From NCBI GenBank assembly GCA_029379385.1, contig CM055608.1, positions 18,474,350 to 18,538,349 of the forward strand: DNA of 64,000 bases, in the 5' to 3' direction. This stretch comes from Quillaja saponaria (Eukaryota; Streptophyta; Magnoliopsida; Fabales; Quillajaceae). Made by a program: the position numbers and the translations under genes. Below the pieces are notes generated by a model. It was not told where the DNA came from. It searched no databases and worked only from the letters and a program-made list of their open reading frames with translations. Below are positions 23,816-35,466 of this stretch, in pieces (positions within the stretch are counted from its first letter, which is position 1; the number at the start of each line of letters is the position of its first letter).

Positions 23816-24002
23816 ATATCAAGTAGAGACAATTTCTGTATTTGGATTAAAGTCACCCTCTAGAAACACCTCTCCTACCCCTTCAGAGATGGGATCCAGT
23901 GTCTGCATGTTATCTTCAAAAGATTCTATTTATCTTTTTATAAATAAGCATAAATGATTTTACACTACTTTTAGTAAAAAGAAAAGAAATTAATGAATTT
24001 TT

Positions 24003-24275
24003 ATGTATAAGCAATATATGAAAAAATTTCATAAAAAATATGAATTTTTTAATTGGCTTGAAAGAGCTTTTAGATATCACAAAAAAGAATGGCCTGATTT
24101 TAAGAATCCTCAATTCCTTAATGTTTTAGAAACTGCTTACCAAAATTTCTTTACAAAAGAAGGAAAATACATTCCCTTAATTTTTCTTCCAGAATCCTCC
24201 ATTTTTGTTAAAAAATCTAGAGACGAAATTTTTGCAAGCCTTTACTCTACTATGCTAAAAGAAGCATCTATTTGA
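24003..24275 (+). pseudogene. Pararetrovirus region between movement and coat proteins (copy B)
   Basis: A 90-codon open piece rich in Lys, Phe and Tyr, with a collinear but broken counterpart near 34140-33890 in copy C. I do not recognise a named domain. Its place within the polyprotein is clear from synteny of the two copies. Confidence 0.6.
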
Positions 24276-24537
24276 AGTGCTTTCGTTGAAATATCCAACC
24301 ATAATAACTATACAAATTTCTTCTTACAATCTTTAGGAAAACAATCTTCCAGGATAGAAAATTTTCTTATACAAGAAAAGTCTTCGTAGTAAATCTTTTC
24401 ATAGGCTTAGGATCCTCCTCAAAAGAAACACCAATAGTAGACCTAATAATGATGAAACCTCCTCTTGAAATAAATCTGAAATTTAGAAAAGAGGCAAAAG
24501 TTAATGGTAAAACTTTTGTTAATGAACTAGACTACAA

Positions 24538-25330
24538 ATGTTAAACCTGTCTGAAAAGAAAAATACAAGTGTGAATGTGTTAAGTCAAAACAAATCAAAT
24601 TTATCTGAAAATAAAGATTCTACCTCATCAAAAATATATTATCCTAGACCGTCCCCTTTAGATCTTCAATATGAAGACAATGTCACCCAAAATAGGGTAC
24701 AATTTGATGGAAAATCAATAGTTGAATGGAACATTAATGAAGACCGTGAAATAGCATTAGCTATAATAAGTGGATTCACTGGTCAGTTACTTTGATGGTG
24801 AGATTTTTATTTGTCAGAAATCTTTAAACAAAAGATTTTAAACTCAGTAAAACAAGAAAATGAAAATTTTGTTACTGATATAGTTATTACTTTGATATAT
24901 ATAATAATAAATCATTTTTTGGAAGCAAATATGCTTAGATTAGTTAGATCTCATAAACAATTGATAAATCTAAGATGCCCAGATTTATCTCACTTTCAAT
25001 AGTGTAAGGATGTTTTTCTGTCTAGAGTTTATCAAAAGCCAGATAGTTAAGCTAATTTTTGGAAAGAGAAATTCTTAGCTGGTCTTCCAACTCTATTTTT
25101 TGATAAGAATAGAAACAAATTAAAAAAAAAATAGAGGTAATATACCTTATAGTAGCTATACTTATGGAGAATTAACTTCAGAAGTAATTTATGTTAGAAT
25201 ATCTTTATGTAATGATATATGGTTAAAATACCAGATAGATTAAAAAAATTAAGTAGAAAGAAAGCTTTAGAAACTTTTTGCGAACAATTTGGTTACCCTA
25301 CAGGGGTCATTACAAACAGTCTAAAACAAC
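24538..25330 (+). pseudogene. Pararetrovirus coat protein region (copy B)
   Basis: Frames 24538-24795, 24811-25002 and onward to about 25330 hold the caulimovirid coat region. Recognisable pieces are SGFTGQLL, a conserved LRCPDLSHF block, FWKEKFLAGLP and CEQFGYP. Several in-frame stops and at least one frameshift break it. A basic zinc knuckle follows, the normal order in this virus family. Copy C carries the same blocks at 33509-32700. Confidence 0.75.
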
Positions 25331-25442
25331 TCAAAGATTTAATAAAAAATTCTCTAATAAGCCATACAAGAGAAAACATTATAAAAAAGAAGATAAAACT
25401 AAAATATGAACAAAGGAAACTAATTTTAAAAAAGTTTATATC

Positions 25443-25484
25443 TGCCATAAATGTGAAAAACCAGGATATTATTAAAATAAATAT
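25443..25484 (+). pseudogene. Pararetrovirus zinc knuckle (copy B)
   Basis: CHKCEKPGYY, a stop, then NKY. This is a CCHC knuckle in which the His position is Tyr, the last Cys is Tyr and a stop lies inside. A basic tail follows. In the family this motif ends the coat protein and binds viral RNA. Confidence 0.7.
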
Positions 25485-25842
25485 CGAGTTAAAAGAAGAT
25501 TAATACTCTTCAAATAGATGAAGCATTAAAAATATTCTTATGTCAGATTCTCTTAGAAGATTTTGAAGAAGAAAAAGAAGAAAATTTTGCTTTTATTTTA
25601 AAGTAACCATTGGAAAAGTCAACATCAAACTCAGAAGCAGAAAAATCTGATTGTGAGTCTGAAAATTCTAAAAATTCTCAGTTCTATCCTAATAAAGATT
25701 ACAAAGAGTGTATTATCAAAAAATTTAGGATTAAGCAATCTTAACATTAACATACTTTTTAAAGAAGAAAGTCTAATTTTAGACTTAATAGATAAAATTC
25801 AAGAAAGAAGAAAGAATAATACAATTAGAAAATTATATTCAA

Positions 25843-26058
25843 ATGTCTTATATGGGAAAGAATAATCTAGGAATCAAAGAAAGTATAAAAGATGTTTCTT
25901 ATTCCTTTAAAAATATAATTAAAAGAGTAAAAATTGCTAATATTTTTTCTAGCGAACCAATTATAGCTGATTTAAAATTAGAAATAAATGAAATAAAGGA
26001 AGGTTTAAAAACTCTAAAAAGAAGAGTTTCAGTGTTAGAAAAATTAGATGAAAATTAA
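25843..26058 (+). pseudogene. Pararetrovirus coiled-coil region (copy B)
   Basis: A 71-codon frame whose second half (LKLEINEIKEGLKTLKRRVSVL region) has leucine/isoleucine spacing of a coiled coil. It lies between zinc knuckle and protease and has a decayed counterpart near 32180-31990 in copy C. Confidence 0.5.
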
Positions 26059-26199
26059 TTTCAGGATCTTATGTGAGAATCTACTAATGAGATAAAAAAT
26101 CAAGAACTCGAGGGAAAAAGAGTAATGATTCAAGAACTTGAAGAATGATCTCTTAATATATTAAATAATCCAGAAAGATGAATATATGCTATAGAATTA

Positions 26200-27570
26200 G
26201 TAATAGCCCAAAAATGGTTCACTAAAGTAACTATTGTAGTGAACAATGAATTTAGTTTTCAATCTGTTACTCTCATTGATTAGTGCTTTCTATATTCTAT
26301 CAAATGCACTACTCAAATTCTTCATGCTGTTGATGGAAACAGTCTAGTAATAGATTATAAGTTATCTAATGCAACGATCTATAATAATAAAATATGTTTT
26401 TCTTTACAATTTGTTCTAATGAATGCTTTAGTCCAAAGAATTATTCTAGGAAATCATTTCTTGCATATGCTATTTCGTATCACTAAAATAGAAGATATAG
26501 GAGTGAAGTCAAATATTAAAGGAAAACAAGTTAAATTTTAATTTGTTGAAGAACCAAGAATACATGAGATAAATCTAATAAGAGATACAATTAAGAAAAA
26601 AAAAAATTTCTTGATGTTTTAAAAGATGAAATAGAATACAAAAAGATTAAGGAAAAAATAAATAATTGCAAGGAGAAATTAAAAATTTTTAAAATAAAAT
26701 AGAAACAAAATATGTGTTGAAATTTTTAATGCTTTTTGATATAGGAAGCAGTATATAATCAAACTGCCTTATGAGCCAGACTTTACTAAAAGGTAAATTC
26801 TTACAAAGGTTAGACCTATTGTCATGGGTTCGAGGCATTTAGAGATTTGTAAAAATGAAATAGAAGAAGTATTAAAAAAGAGACTTATTAGAAAAAGCTA
26901 TAGTCCTTGGAATTGTCCATCATTTTATGTTGAAAATGGTGCTGAATTAGAAAAAGGCTAGGCTCATTATTAATTAGAAAAAGGAGTTACTTAGTAGGAA
27001 ATGTAACAATTGTAAAGATTTATAGGGAGCCTTAATTATGTAGGTGAATTTTACAAAGATTTAGCTATAGATTGTAGATTATTATTTACAAAACTAAAGA
27101 AAAATCCTCCATAGTAGAATAATGATTTCATAGAAATTGTAAAAAGAAAAGAAAAGAGTTAAAGACCTTCCTTGTTTATGCATTCTCCATTCAGAAGCAT
27201 AAAAAATAATAGAAACTGATGCTTCATAAATAGATTATGGAGAAATACTTAAACAAAAAGTTATTAATTGAGAGCAATTAGTTAGATTTACATCAAGAAC
27301 CTATAAAAATGCTCAACAGAACTATTCGACAATAAAAAGAGAAATATTATCTATAGTTCTGTGTATCACTAAATTTGAGTTTGATTTATTAAATAAAAAA
27401 TTCTTATTAAGAATTATTGTAAATCTACTAAAGATATACTTTTAAAAGATGTTAAAAACATGGCATCTAAACAGATGTTTGCAAGATGATAATGGATTTT
27501 ATCTATCTTTGAATTCGACATAAAATTTATTAAAGGAGAATCTAATTCATTACCTACTTTTCTAACAAGA
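26200..27570 (+). pseudogene. Pararetrovirus protease, reverse transcriptase and RNase H (copy B)
   Basis: Protease-like sequence at about 26215-26520 is followed by the start of reverse transcriptase (26740-26960; includes the PSFYVENG block). The palm core with the YIDD box, present in copy C, is missing: about 0.48 kb is deleted near 26975. The text resumes at the FIGSLNYVGEFYKDL block (27025-27110). RNase H follows at about 27195-27560, with ETDAS and an AQQNYSTIKREIL block. Many stops are present. It would be unable to copy a viral genome. Confidence 0.8.
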
Positions 27571-27699
27571 TAATTTTTGCAGGGATCCTAAAATAAAAGA
27601 AATTATATCTTCTCAAGCAAGTTCTCCAGCAAAAAAAATGTTCAATTCCTAATGTTAAAGAACAAGATAATCATGAAAAAGAATTTTTGAGTGACAAAA

Positions 27700-28296
27700 C
27701 TTATGAGCTAGCACTTTCTTGTAATACCAAGGATTTAAATACCCTTATATCCCTCTATCTTATAAAGAGAAAGTACCAACATAAAAGAGATATATTAATC
27801 TAGTCCTATATGAGATAGCTCTTTTCTATCTTAATAATAATCTTCCTCCTGAATTTGAACCTAATAGTACTTTATATTATCTAAATATCCTTGTGGATAC
27901 TGAATCAGTATCACATAAACCCTAAATAAGGACTGGGTTTGAATGGGCTTATTTAAAACTCATAATTTATAAAGTTATGAAGCCCGAAAAATGGGGTATG
28001 GACTTATACCGCCAAAAATAATTGAGAGACAATAAAATATTTTCAATGTTATATAATTATTTTGATTATATGGCTGTTTGGGAAAATTTTCTTTAATTTG
28101 AAAACAAAGCAAAAAAAACACAGCTGGTTTCTCAGATTTACTTTTAATGAAGGACCATCTCCTAATTCGTTTCCCTAATGGTTTAAAACCTAGTATTTCT
28201 CATTGGGATTATTTCCTACCTCCCTTTCAAAATATATTCATCAATATTGGTTAAGATGTTGTGAGAATTATGATTCTCTAGATTCTCAAGATACCA
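27700..28296 (+). pseudogene. Pararetrovirus C-terminal extension (copy B)
   Basis: Downstream of RNase H a conserved but unnamed stretch continues (YNYFDYMAVWENF block at 28040-28085). It is collinear with 29940-29290 (minus) of copy C. It ends at the head-to-head join with copy C. I do not recognise its function. Confidence 0.6.
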
Positions 28297-28297
28297 A

Positions 28298-28847
28298 TAG
28301 AGGAAGCAGCCACACGCCAGAACAAATACAAAAACAAACACAAACTAAACAAGAACAAACAAACTAAAACATACTCATAAATATAAAATAGAATCTTTTA
28401 TTGCACATGAAACATAGTACAAAGAAAAGATACTTACATTAAAGTAGGAAAATAGTCACATATACAAGCTTTAAATTTTCCTAATGTAGACTTGAAGATT
28501 TTAAGATTGTTAACACTCAAGGCTTATCTTACAAGAATTTTACGCTCAAAACTCTCATACACTTACTAAACACTCTAAAGGGAAAACTTATTCCAACCTT
28601 TTATACATTGGGGTTTATATAGACTAGATCCCCATCTGGACGTAATATTCTTAAGGATAAGGAATACAAAAATAGATCTCCATATGGATAATTTGGAGTC
28701 GAACCGCCAAAAAAGAATAGAAAATTACTTTTAATTAAGTAAATTTGCTGGCATTAGATTTGTTGCCAAAACTAAGCTTTTTTTTTGAAAAGTCAATCTT
28801 TCCTTTAAAAAGAAAAGTAATTACTTTTTCTATTTTTCAAAAGTAAA
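28298..28847 (-). promoter_or_regulatory. Pararetrovirus intergenic region with promoter and poly(A) signal
   Basis: On the minus strand there is a TATA box TATATAAA (28621-28614). An AATAAA signal sits about 212 bp further (28402-28397) and the primer-site remnant about 100 bp beyond that. This is the layout of a caulimovirus pregenomic-RNA promoter, where the RNA start precedes the poly(A) signal and the RNA is terminally redundant. Transcription, if any, would run toward copy B and the host gene. Confidence 0.7.
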
Positions 28848-29024
28848 TCAGGGATGGGTTCCCTCCTCAAGAAAATTTTGAGCTCCTTCATTATCCGGAT
28901 CTTGATAATCTTGAAAATAAGCTAAATCATCTTGACAAATGTCGAAAGAATTATCTTTAATTTTTTTTAATAATTCTCTTTGAACATCATCTTTAGAAAA
29001 AAAGGATAATAAACCTTTAACCAT
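28848..29024 (-). CDS. Small second viral ORF (copy C)
   Basis: An intact 58-codon frame from ATG at 29024 to TGA at 28848, between the polyprotein end and the promoter region. The product is acidic in its second half (DDLAYFQDYQDPDNEG) with no recognisable domain. It survives without a stop while the polyprotein is broken, but its short length makes that weak evidence. Copy B lacks this region. Confidence 0.45.
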   Translation of the reverse strand: MVKGLLSFFSKDDVQRELLKKIKDNSFDICQDDLAYFQDYQDPDNEGAQNFLEEGTHP

Positions 29025-29289
29025 ATCTAAAATCTTTTTTATTTTTAATTAAATAAGGTTTATGAGCTTAGGTTTGGGATCTTAAAATTCTCAATTTCTA
29101 AAAATTATTAAGATTTTCTTCAAAATTAGAAAATTTGTCCCACCATTTGATTTTGGTCCTTCTAATTAACCATGAGATTGTCTGATTAATCTTGAAAGTT
29201 GAAGTAGTACAGTCCTTCAAGATATATTCCCATTTTACTATTAATGGGATTTAATAATATGTTGCAAACATGATCACTTTATCTTGAGG

Positions 29290-29990
29290 ATCAAGAGAAT
29301 CATTATTCTCACAAAATCTTATCCAATATTGATGAATGTATTTTATAAGGGAGATATGAAATAATCCCCATGAGAAATATCAGATTTTAAATCATTGGGG
29401 AAACAAATTAAGAGATGGTTATTCATTAAAAGTAAATATGAGAAACCAGTTATGTTTTCTTGCTTTGTTGTCAAATAAAAGCAAATTTTCTCAAACAGCC
29501 ATATAATCAAAATAATTATATAACCTTATAAATATTTTCTTGTCTCTCAATTGTTTTTGGTGGTATAAGTTCATACCCCATTCTTCGAGCTTTATAACTT
29601 TATAAATTATGAGTTTTGAATAAGACCATTCAAACCTAGTTCTTATCCAGGGTTTATGTGAAACTGATTCAGTATCCACAAGGATATTTAGATAATATAA
29701 AGTACCATTGGGTTCAAATTCAGGAGGAAAATTATATATCTCTTTTCTATTAGTGCTATCTTTTTATAAGATAGAGAGATATAAGGGTATTTAAAATCCT
29801 TGGTATTACAAGGAAGTGCTAGCTTATAAGCTTTGTCACTTTAAAATTCTTTTTCATGATTATCCTGTTCATTAACATTAGGAATTGAAACATTTCTTTT
29901 TGCTAGAGAACTTGCTTGAGAAGACATAATTCTTTTTCTTTTAGGATCCCTACAAAAATTCTCTTGCTAGAAAATCAAGTAATGAATTAG
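29290..29990 (-). pseudogene. Pararetrovirus C-terminal extension (copy C)
   Basis: Collinear with 27700-28290 of copy B. The open piece 29679-29491 contains the conserved YNYFDYMAV end. No known domain is recognised; it follows RNase H directly. Confidence 0.6.
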
Positions 29991-31388
29991 ATTCTCATTT
30001 AATAAATTCTATGTCGAATTCAAAGACAGATAAAATCCCTTGTCATCTTGGAAATATCTGTTTAGATACCATATTTTTAACATCTTTTAGTATACATTTG
30101 ACAGATTTACAATCAATTCTTAATAAGAATTTCTTGTTTGTTTAATAAGTCAAACTTAAATTTAGTGATACAATCATTTCATTTTTTATTGTTGAATAGT
30201 TCTATTGAGAACTTTTCTAGGTTCATGATGTAAATCTAACCAATTGCTCTAGATTAGTAATTTTTATTTAAGTATTTCTCCATAACTTATTTTTGAAGCA
30301 TTTGTTTCTACTATTTTGTAAGCTTCTAGATGTGAAATGCATATACAAGGACGCTCTTTAACTCTTTGTTTTATTCTTTTATAACTTCTGTAAAGTCATT
30401 ATTCAACTATGAAGGATTTTTCTTTAGTCTTGTAAATAATAATCTAAAATCTAGAGTTAAATCTTTGTAGAATTCACCTATATAATTAAGGCTCTCTAGA
30501 AATCTTTGCAGTTGTTGCTTTTGCTTTAACCCATTAGGAAATTTATCATCGAATTGACTAGCTCTATCAACTGATATAATTGCTCCCTTAGAAATATTGT
30601 GACCTAAAAAACAAATAACAATTTGAAATATTTTTACCTTTTTTGGTGAAATTACCAGTCTTGTTTTAGTAATAATATTCAAGAACATATGAAGATGTTT
30701 AAAATGTTTTTCAATAGAGGGAGAAAACACTACATCATCAATGTAAACAATTATATAATCATGATAAGGATTAAAAATATCATTCATAATATTCTGAAAT
30801 TTAGATGGAGTATTTTTTATCCCAAATGGTATGACATTCCATTCATAATGTCTAAAGGGAACTGTGAAAGCAGTTTTATACCTATCCTTTTCAGTTATCT
30901 GAATTTTTCAATAACTAGATTTTATATCAAATTGAGAGAATACTTTAGCAGCATATAGTTTATTAAGAAGATCCTTTTTATTAGGGATTTAATGTCTTAT
31001 CCATCTTAAAGCTTTATTTAAAAGTTTATAATTAATAATGAGTCTAGGAACTCTTCTTTCTAATTCAGCAGCATTTTCAACATAAAATACTGGACAACTC
31101 CATTTAGTCCCTTTTTTAATAATTCTTCTATTTCACTTTTACAAATCTTTAAATGCCTCGGAACCATGGTAATAGGTTTGATTTTGTAAGAATTTGTCTT
31201 TCAATAAAGTCTGGCTTATAAGGCAGTTCGATTATATGCTGCTTCCTATTCCAAAAAATATTAGAAATTTCAGAACATATTTTTCTTTCTATTTTATTTT
31301 GAAATTTTTTAATTGCTTCTTGCAATTTTGGAGTTTTAAATTTTTCTTCAATCTTTTTGCATTCTATTTCTTCTTTTAAAGATATCAA
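29990..31388 (-). pseudogene. Pararetrovirus reverse transcriptase and RNase H (copy C)
   Basis: The reverse transcriptase begins in frame 31388-31149 and continues through frameshifts to 30407. The 126-codon frame 30787-30407 carries the catalytic box YIDD at about 30745-30734 and the SLNYIGEFYKDL block. RNase H remnants follow to about 29990. Reverse transcriptase makes viral DNA from pregenomic RNA in the cytoplasm; here breaks prevent a product. This core is what copy B has lost. Confidence 0.82.
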
Positions 31389-31479
31389 GAATTTTTCTTT
31401 TTTTCTTGATTGTATCTCTTATTAGATTTATCTTATGCATTCTTGATTATTCAACAAATTCAAATGTAACTGGTCTTCC

Positions 31480-31830
31480 TTTAATATTTGACTCCACTCC
31501 TATCTCATCTATTCTAGTGATAGGAAATAACATATGTAAGAAATGATTTCCTAGAATGACTTATTGGGCTAAACCTTTCACTAGAACAAATGGTAAAGGA
31601 AAACATATTATTATTATTATAGACTGTTGTATTAGATAACTTATAATTTATTACCAGACGGTTTTTATCCGTAGCATGAAGGATTTAAATAATCTTTTGA
31701 TAGAATTTAGAAGGTACTAATCTTTCACTATTATAGTTTCAGTCTGCTCCTGATCAATTTGAGCAATGGATTAAAAACTAAATTCATTGTTCACTACAAT
31801 AGTTACTTTAGTGAACCATTTTAGAGCTAT
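31480..31830 (-). pseudogene. Pararetrovirus aspartic protease region (copy C)
   Basis: Collinear with 26215-26520 of copy B and directly before reverse transcriptase. The stretch equivalent to the protease core is broken by stops, and the active-site triplet is not cleanly preserved. Confidence 0.6.
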
Positions 31831-32497
31831 TATTGATCCTATAGCATAAATCCATCATTATGGATTATTTAATATATTAAGAAATCCTTCTTCAGGTTCT
31901 TGAATCATTACTCTTTTTCTTTCTAGTCCTTGATCTTTTATCTCATTAGTAAATTCCCACATAAGATCTTGAAATTGATCTTCATCTGATTCTTATAACA
32001 CTGTAACTCTTCTTTTTAGAGTTTTTAAATATTCTTTTATTTCATTAATTTTTTTATTTTAAATCAGCTATAGTTGGTTAGCTAGAAGAATTATTAATGA
32101 TTTTAACTCTTCCAATTATATTTTTAAAGGAATAGAAATCAACTTTGACACTTCCTTTGATTCCTAGATTGTTCTTTCTCCTATAAGACATTTAAATATG
32201 ATTTTCTAATTCTATTCATCTTTCTTCTGGGTCTTGAATTTTATCTATTAAGTCGAAAATTAGATTTTCTTTTTTAGGAAGTACGTTAATGCTAAGATTG
32301 CTTAATCCTAAATTTTTGATAATATACTATTCCCAATCTTTACTAGGACAGCACTGAGAATTTTCAAACTAAAAATTAGATTTTTTTGCATCTAAGTTTA
32401 ATTTTGACTTTTCTAATGGTTGCTCTAAAATAAAAGCGATATAAGAATCTTTTTAATCATTCATCTATCTGAAGAGCATTAATTTTTTTTTAACTTA

Positions 32498-32539
32498 ATA
32501 TTTATTTTGATAATGTCTTAGTTTTTCACATTTATAGCA
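32498..32539 (-). pseudogene. Pararetrovirus zinc knuckle (copy C)
   Basis: CYKCEKLRHYQNKY: three of four CCHC ligands are kept, the last Cys being Tyr, as in copy B. A shared change suggests it was present in the ancestor of both copies. Confidence 0.65.
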
Positions 32540-32699
32540 GATAGGGACTTTTTAAAATTAATTTTCTTTGCTATAGGTTTTTTACTTAATTCCTTATAAC
32601 CTATTTTAGTTTTATCTTCTTTTTTTATAATGTTTTCTCTTGTATGGCTTATTAGAGAATTTTTTATTAAATATTTGAGTCTTTTTAGACTGTTTGTAA

Positions 32700-33509
32700 T
32701 GACTCCCTGTAGGGTAACCAAATTGTTCACAAAAGGTTCTTAATGCCTTCTTTCCATTTAATTTTTCTTTATCTATCTGGTGTTTTAATCTTATATTACT
32801 ACATAGAGATATTTCTACATAAACTATTTCTGAACTAATTCTCCATAAGTATAACTACTATAAGGTATATTATCTCAATGTTTTTCTTTTAATTTGTTTT
32901 TAATCTTATCAGCAAATAGAGTTGGAAGACCAATTAAGAATTTCTCTTTCTAAAAATTAGCTTGATTATCTAGCATTTGATAAACTTTAGACATAAAAAC
33001 ATCCTTATACCATTGAAAATGAGATAAATTTGGGCATCTAAGATTTATTAATTGTTCATGAGATCTATCTAATTTGAGCATATTAGGTCCCACAAAATAA
33101 TTTATTAGTGTATAAATCAAAGTATTAACTATATCAGTAACAAAATTTTCATTTTCTAGTTTTATTGATTTAAGATCTCTTGTTTAGAGATTTCTGACAA
33201 ATGAAAATCCCACAATCCAAGTAACTGACCAGTGAATCCACTTATTATAGCTAATGCTATTTCACGGTCTTGATTTCCATTTTATCTACATGATACCGCA
33301 TACATAAGCATGTGTTTAGTAGTTTGAAGAATTTGATATTCTGCCAAACCATTAATGTTCCATTCAACTATTAATTTTCCATCAAATTGTACCCTATCCT
33401 GGATGACACTGTCTTCATATTGAAGATCTAAAGGGGACAGTCTAGGGTAATATTTTTTTGATGGGATAGTAGGTATTTTTTTATTCCAATGAAGTTTATT
33501 AACTTCCAA
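32700..33509 (-). pseudogene. Pararetrovirus coat protein region (copy C)
   Basis: Frame 33509-33282 and its broken continuation match the coat region of copy B (24600-25330). The SPLDLQYED and FDGKLIVEWNI blocks near its start are clear. Several frame breaks are present. Confidence 0.72.
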
Positions 33510-34325
33510 GTAAGAATCTTTATTTTCAGATAAATCTAATTTATGTTGACTTTACACATTCACACTTGTATTTTTCTTTTCAAACAAGTTTAACGTTTGT
33601 AGTCTAGGTACTAGTTCATCAACAAAAGTTTTATCATTAATTTTGACTTTTTTCTAAATTTTAGATTTACTTCAGGAGAAAGTTTCATTATTATTGGGTC
33701 TATTATTGGTGTTTCTTTGAAAAAGAATCTTGAAGCTTGTGAAAAGATTTGCTGTGAAGACTTTTCTTGTATAAGAAAATTTTTTATAATAGAAGATTTT
33801 TTTCGTAAAGATTGTAGGAATAAATTTGTATAGTTATTCTGGTTGGATATTTCAACTAAAGCACTTGAAGTAGATGCTTCTTTTGGCATAGTAGATTAAG
33901 GGCATGTCAAAATTTCGTCTCTATATTTTTTAACAGAAAGGGAGGATTTTGGTGGATGAATTAAGAAAATAAGTTTTCCTTCTTTTGTAAAGAAAATTTG
34001 GTAAGTAGTTTCTAAAATATTTAGGAATTGAGGATTCTCAAAATCAAGTTATTCTTTTTTATAATGTCTAAAAGCTCTTTCAAGCCTATTAAAGAATCTA
34101 GGTTTTTTTATGAAATTTTTTCATATACTGCTTATGCATAGAAATCCAATAATTTCTTTCATTTTCACTACAAGTAGTGTAAAAGTATTTATGTTTATTT
34201 GTAAAAAGTTGAAAAGAATCTTTTAAAGATAACATGCAGACACTGTATCCCATCTTTGAAAGGATATGAGAGATATTTTTAGAGGGTGACTTTAACCCTT
34301 GTTCAGAAGGTATCTTTACTTGATA

Positions 34326-35278
34326 TTATGGGTGACTGACTTGATCTTTTGACTTGATAATTCCTACTGTAACTCTTTTCTTTTCATTTTCTATTAAAGG
34401 TATAGAAGAGGTAGAAGACTTTCTAGAAGATTCTCTTAAATTTAGCCTAATTTTTCTATTAGATGAGAATTTTATTTTTACATCTCCGTCTGTGTATTCT
34501 ATTACTGATTCCAAATCTCTTGTTTCAACTTTTTTTTGCAGAACTCCTTGATCTATTTTTCAAGTTAAGGTCATCTGATCCCAAAATATCGTCCTAGGAA
34601 CTAACATATTCGTTTTAGTTGAATTAGCTATAAACAAAGTTGTTTCACCTTTCTTAGATTCTATTCTAGTTTTAGCTGCCATAATATTCATAACCTTGTA
34701 ATAGATCCTATATATTAGGACAACATTTTTGATCTTGGTAACATGTCAAAATCATGAGATTGGATATTTAAAGTTAAAGCGCTCATTATGTTTTGATCTA
34801 TTAAGGAGATAGAAAAGTTTGGATAAGAGCTAAAAAATATAAGGTCATCACATCAACTTGATTCTCTGTAGCCTAATAAGGAATTTGAGAATTTATTGTG
34901 CCTTGTATCCCTCACACAAATTAAAGCTAAAGTATTTAATCCAAATCTTGTTAAGGGTTTTAACGCAACCTAAACCATTCTTATATGAAAATACTTAAAC
35001 TTCTTTCTATGTTCTTCAATTAATTTAGAAGAAAAAAGCTTAAAAGTATCTTGTCCTTCTTTTAAAGAGATTGTCACTTCCATAGTTTTGATTATATAGT
35101 TTTGTTTTATAATAAAACTTTATTTTCTGTAAATATGCTCATGTGATAGATTCCAGTTTTGTAATTCTTTTTCTATATTTTCTACTAATACAATTTCTTT
35201 ATTATTTTTAGAAAAACTACTAGAACTAGAATCAGAATAATTAACAGAGTTAGAGAACTTTCTTAAGATGTTAGCCAT
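34326..35278 (-). pseudogene. Pararetrovirus movement protein region (copy C)
   Basis: Starts at ATG 35278 after the leader and runs to about 34326, uninterrupted by transposon insertion but broken by stops and frameshifts. The last clear frame is 34514-34326. It contains, at 34735-34741, the site that is occupied by the gypsy element in copy B. Region 34140-33611 beyond it links to the coat part. Confidence 0.72.
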
Positions 35279-35453
35279 TAAGACTTTGAGTCAAAGAAGT
35301 AAATTGTCAAAGAACTTATACAACCCTCAACGTCGTGACTCCAGCGGACTGCATAGGTCTTCTGATGCCTCAACTTCATTTCTTGGGTTTTCTTCTTGAC
35401 TATGAAGATTATTGACTAATATTTAAGATTATTCTTAGCCTCTACTAACCTAT

Positions 35454-35466
35454 GGCTCTAATATCA
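35454..35466 (-). other. Viral primer-binding site, copy C
   Basis: The minus strand reads TGATATTAGAGCC, two transitions from the perfect site in copy B. It marks position 1 of the 7.17-kb unit. Confidence 0.85.

Larger units (their letters stand above)
17186..28296 (+). mobile_element. Endogenous pararetrovirus copy B (interrupted)
   Basis: Plus-strand Caulimoviridae-like genome in two parts, 17186-17930 and 23396-28296, split by a gypsy element. The order is primer site, movement protein region, a spacer region, coat protein region, zinc knuckle, coiled coil, protease, reverse transcriptase (internal part deleted), RNase H and a C-terminal extension. One long polyprotein in this order resembles petuvirus- or florendovirus-like members. 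Many stops and frameshifts make it non-functional. It lacks the intergenic promoter region and joins copy C head to head at 28291-28297. Confidence 0.88.
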
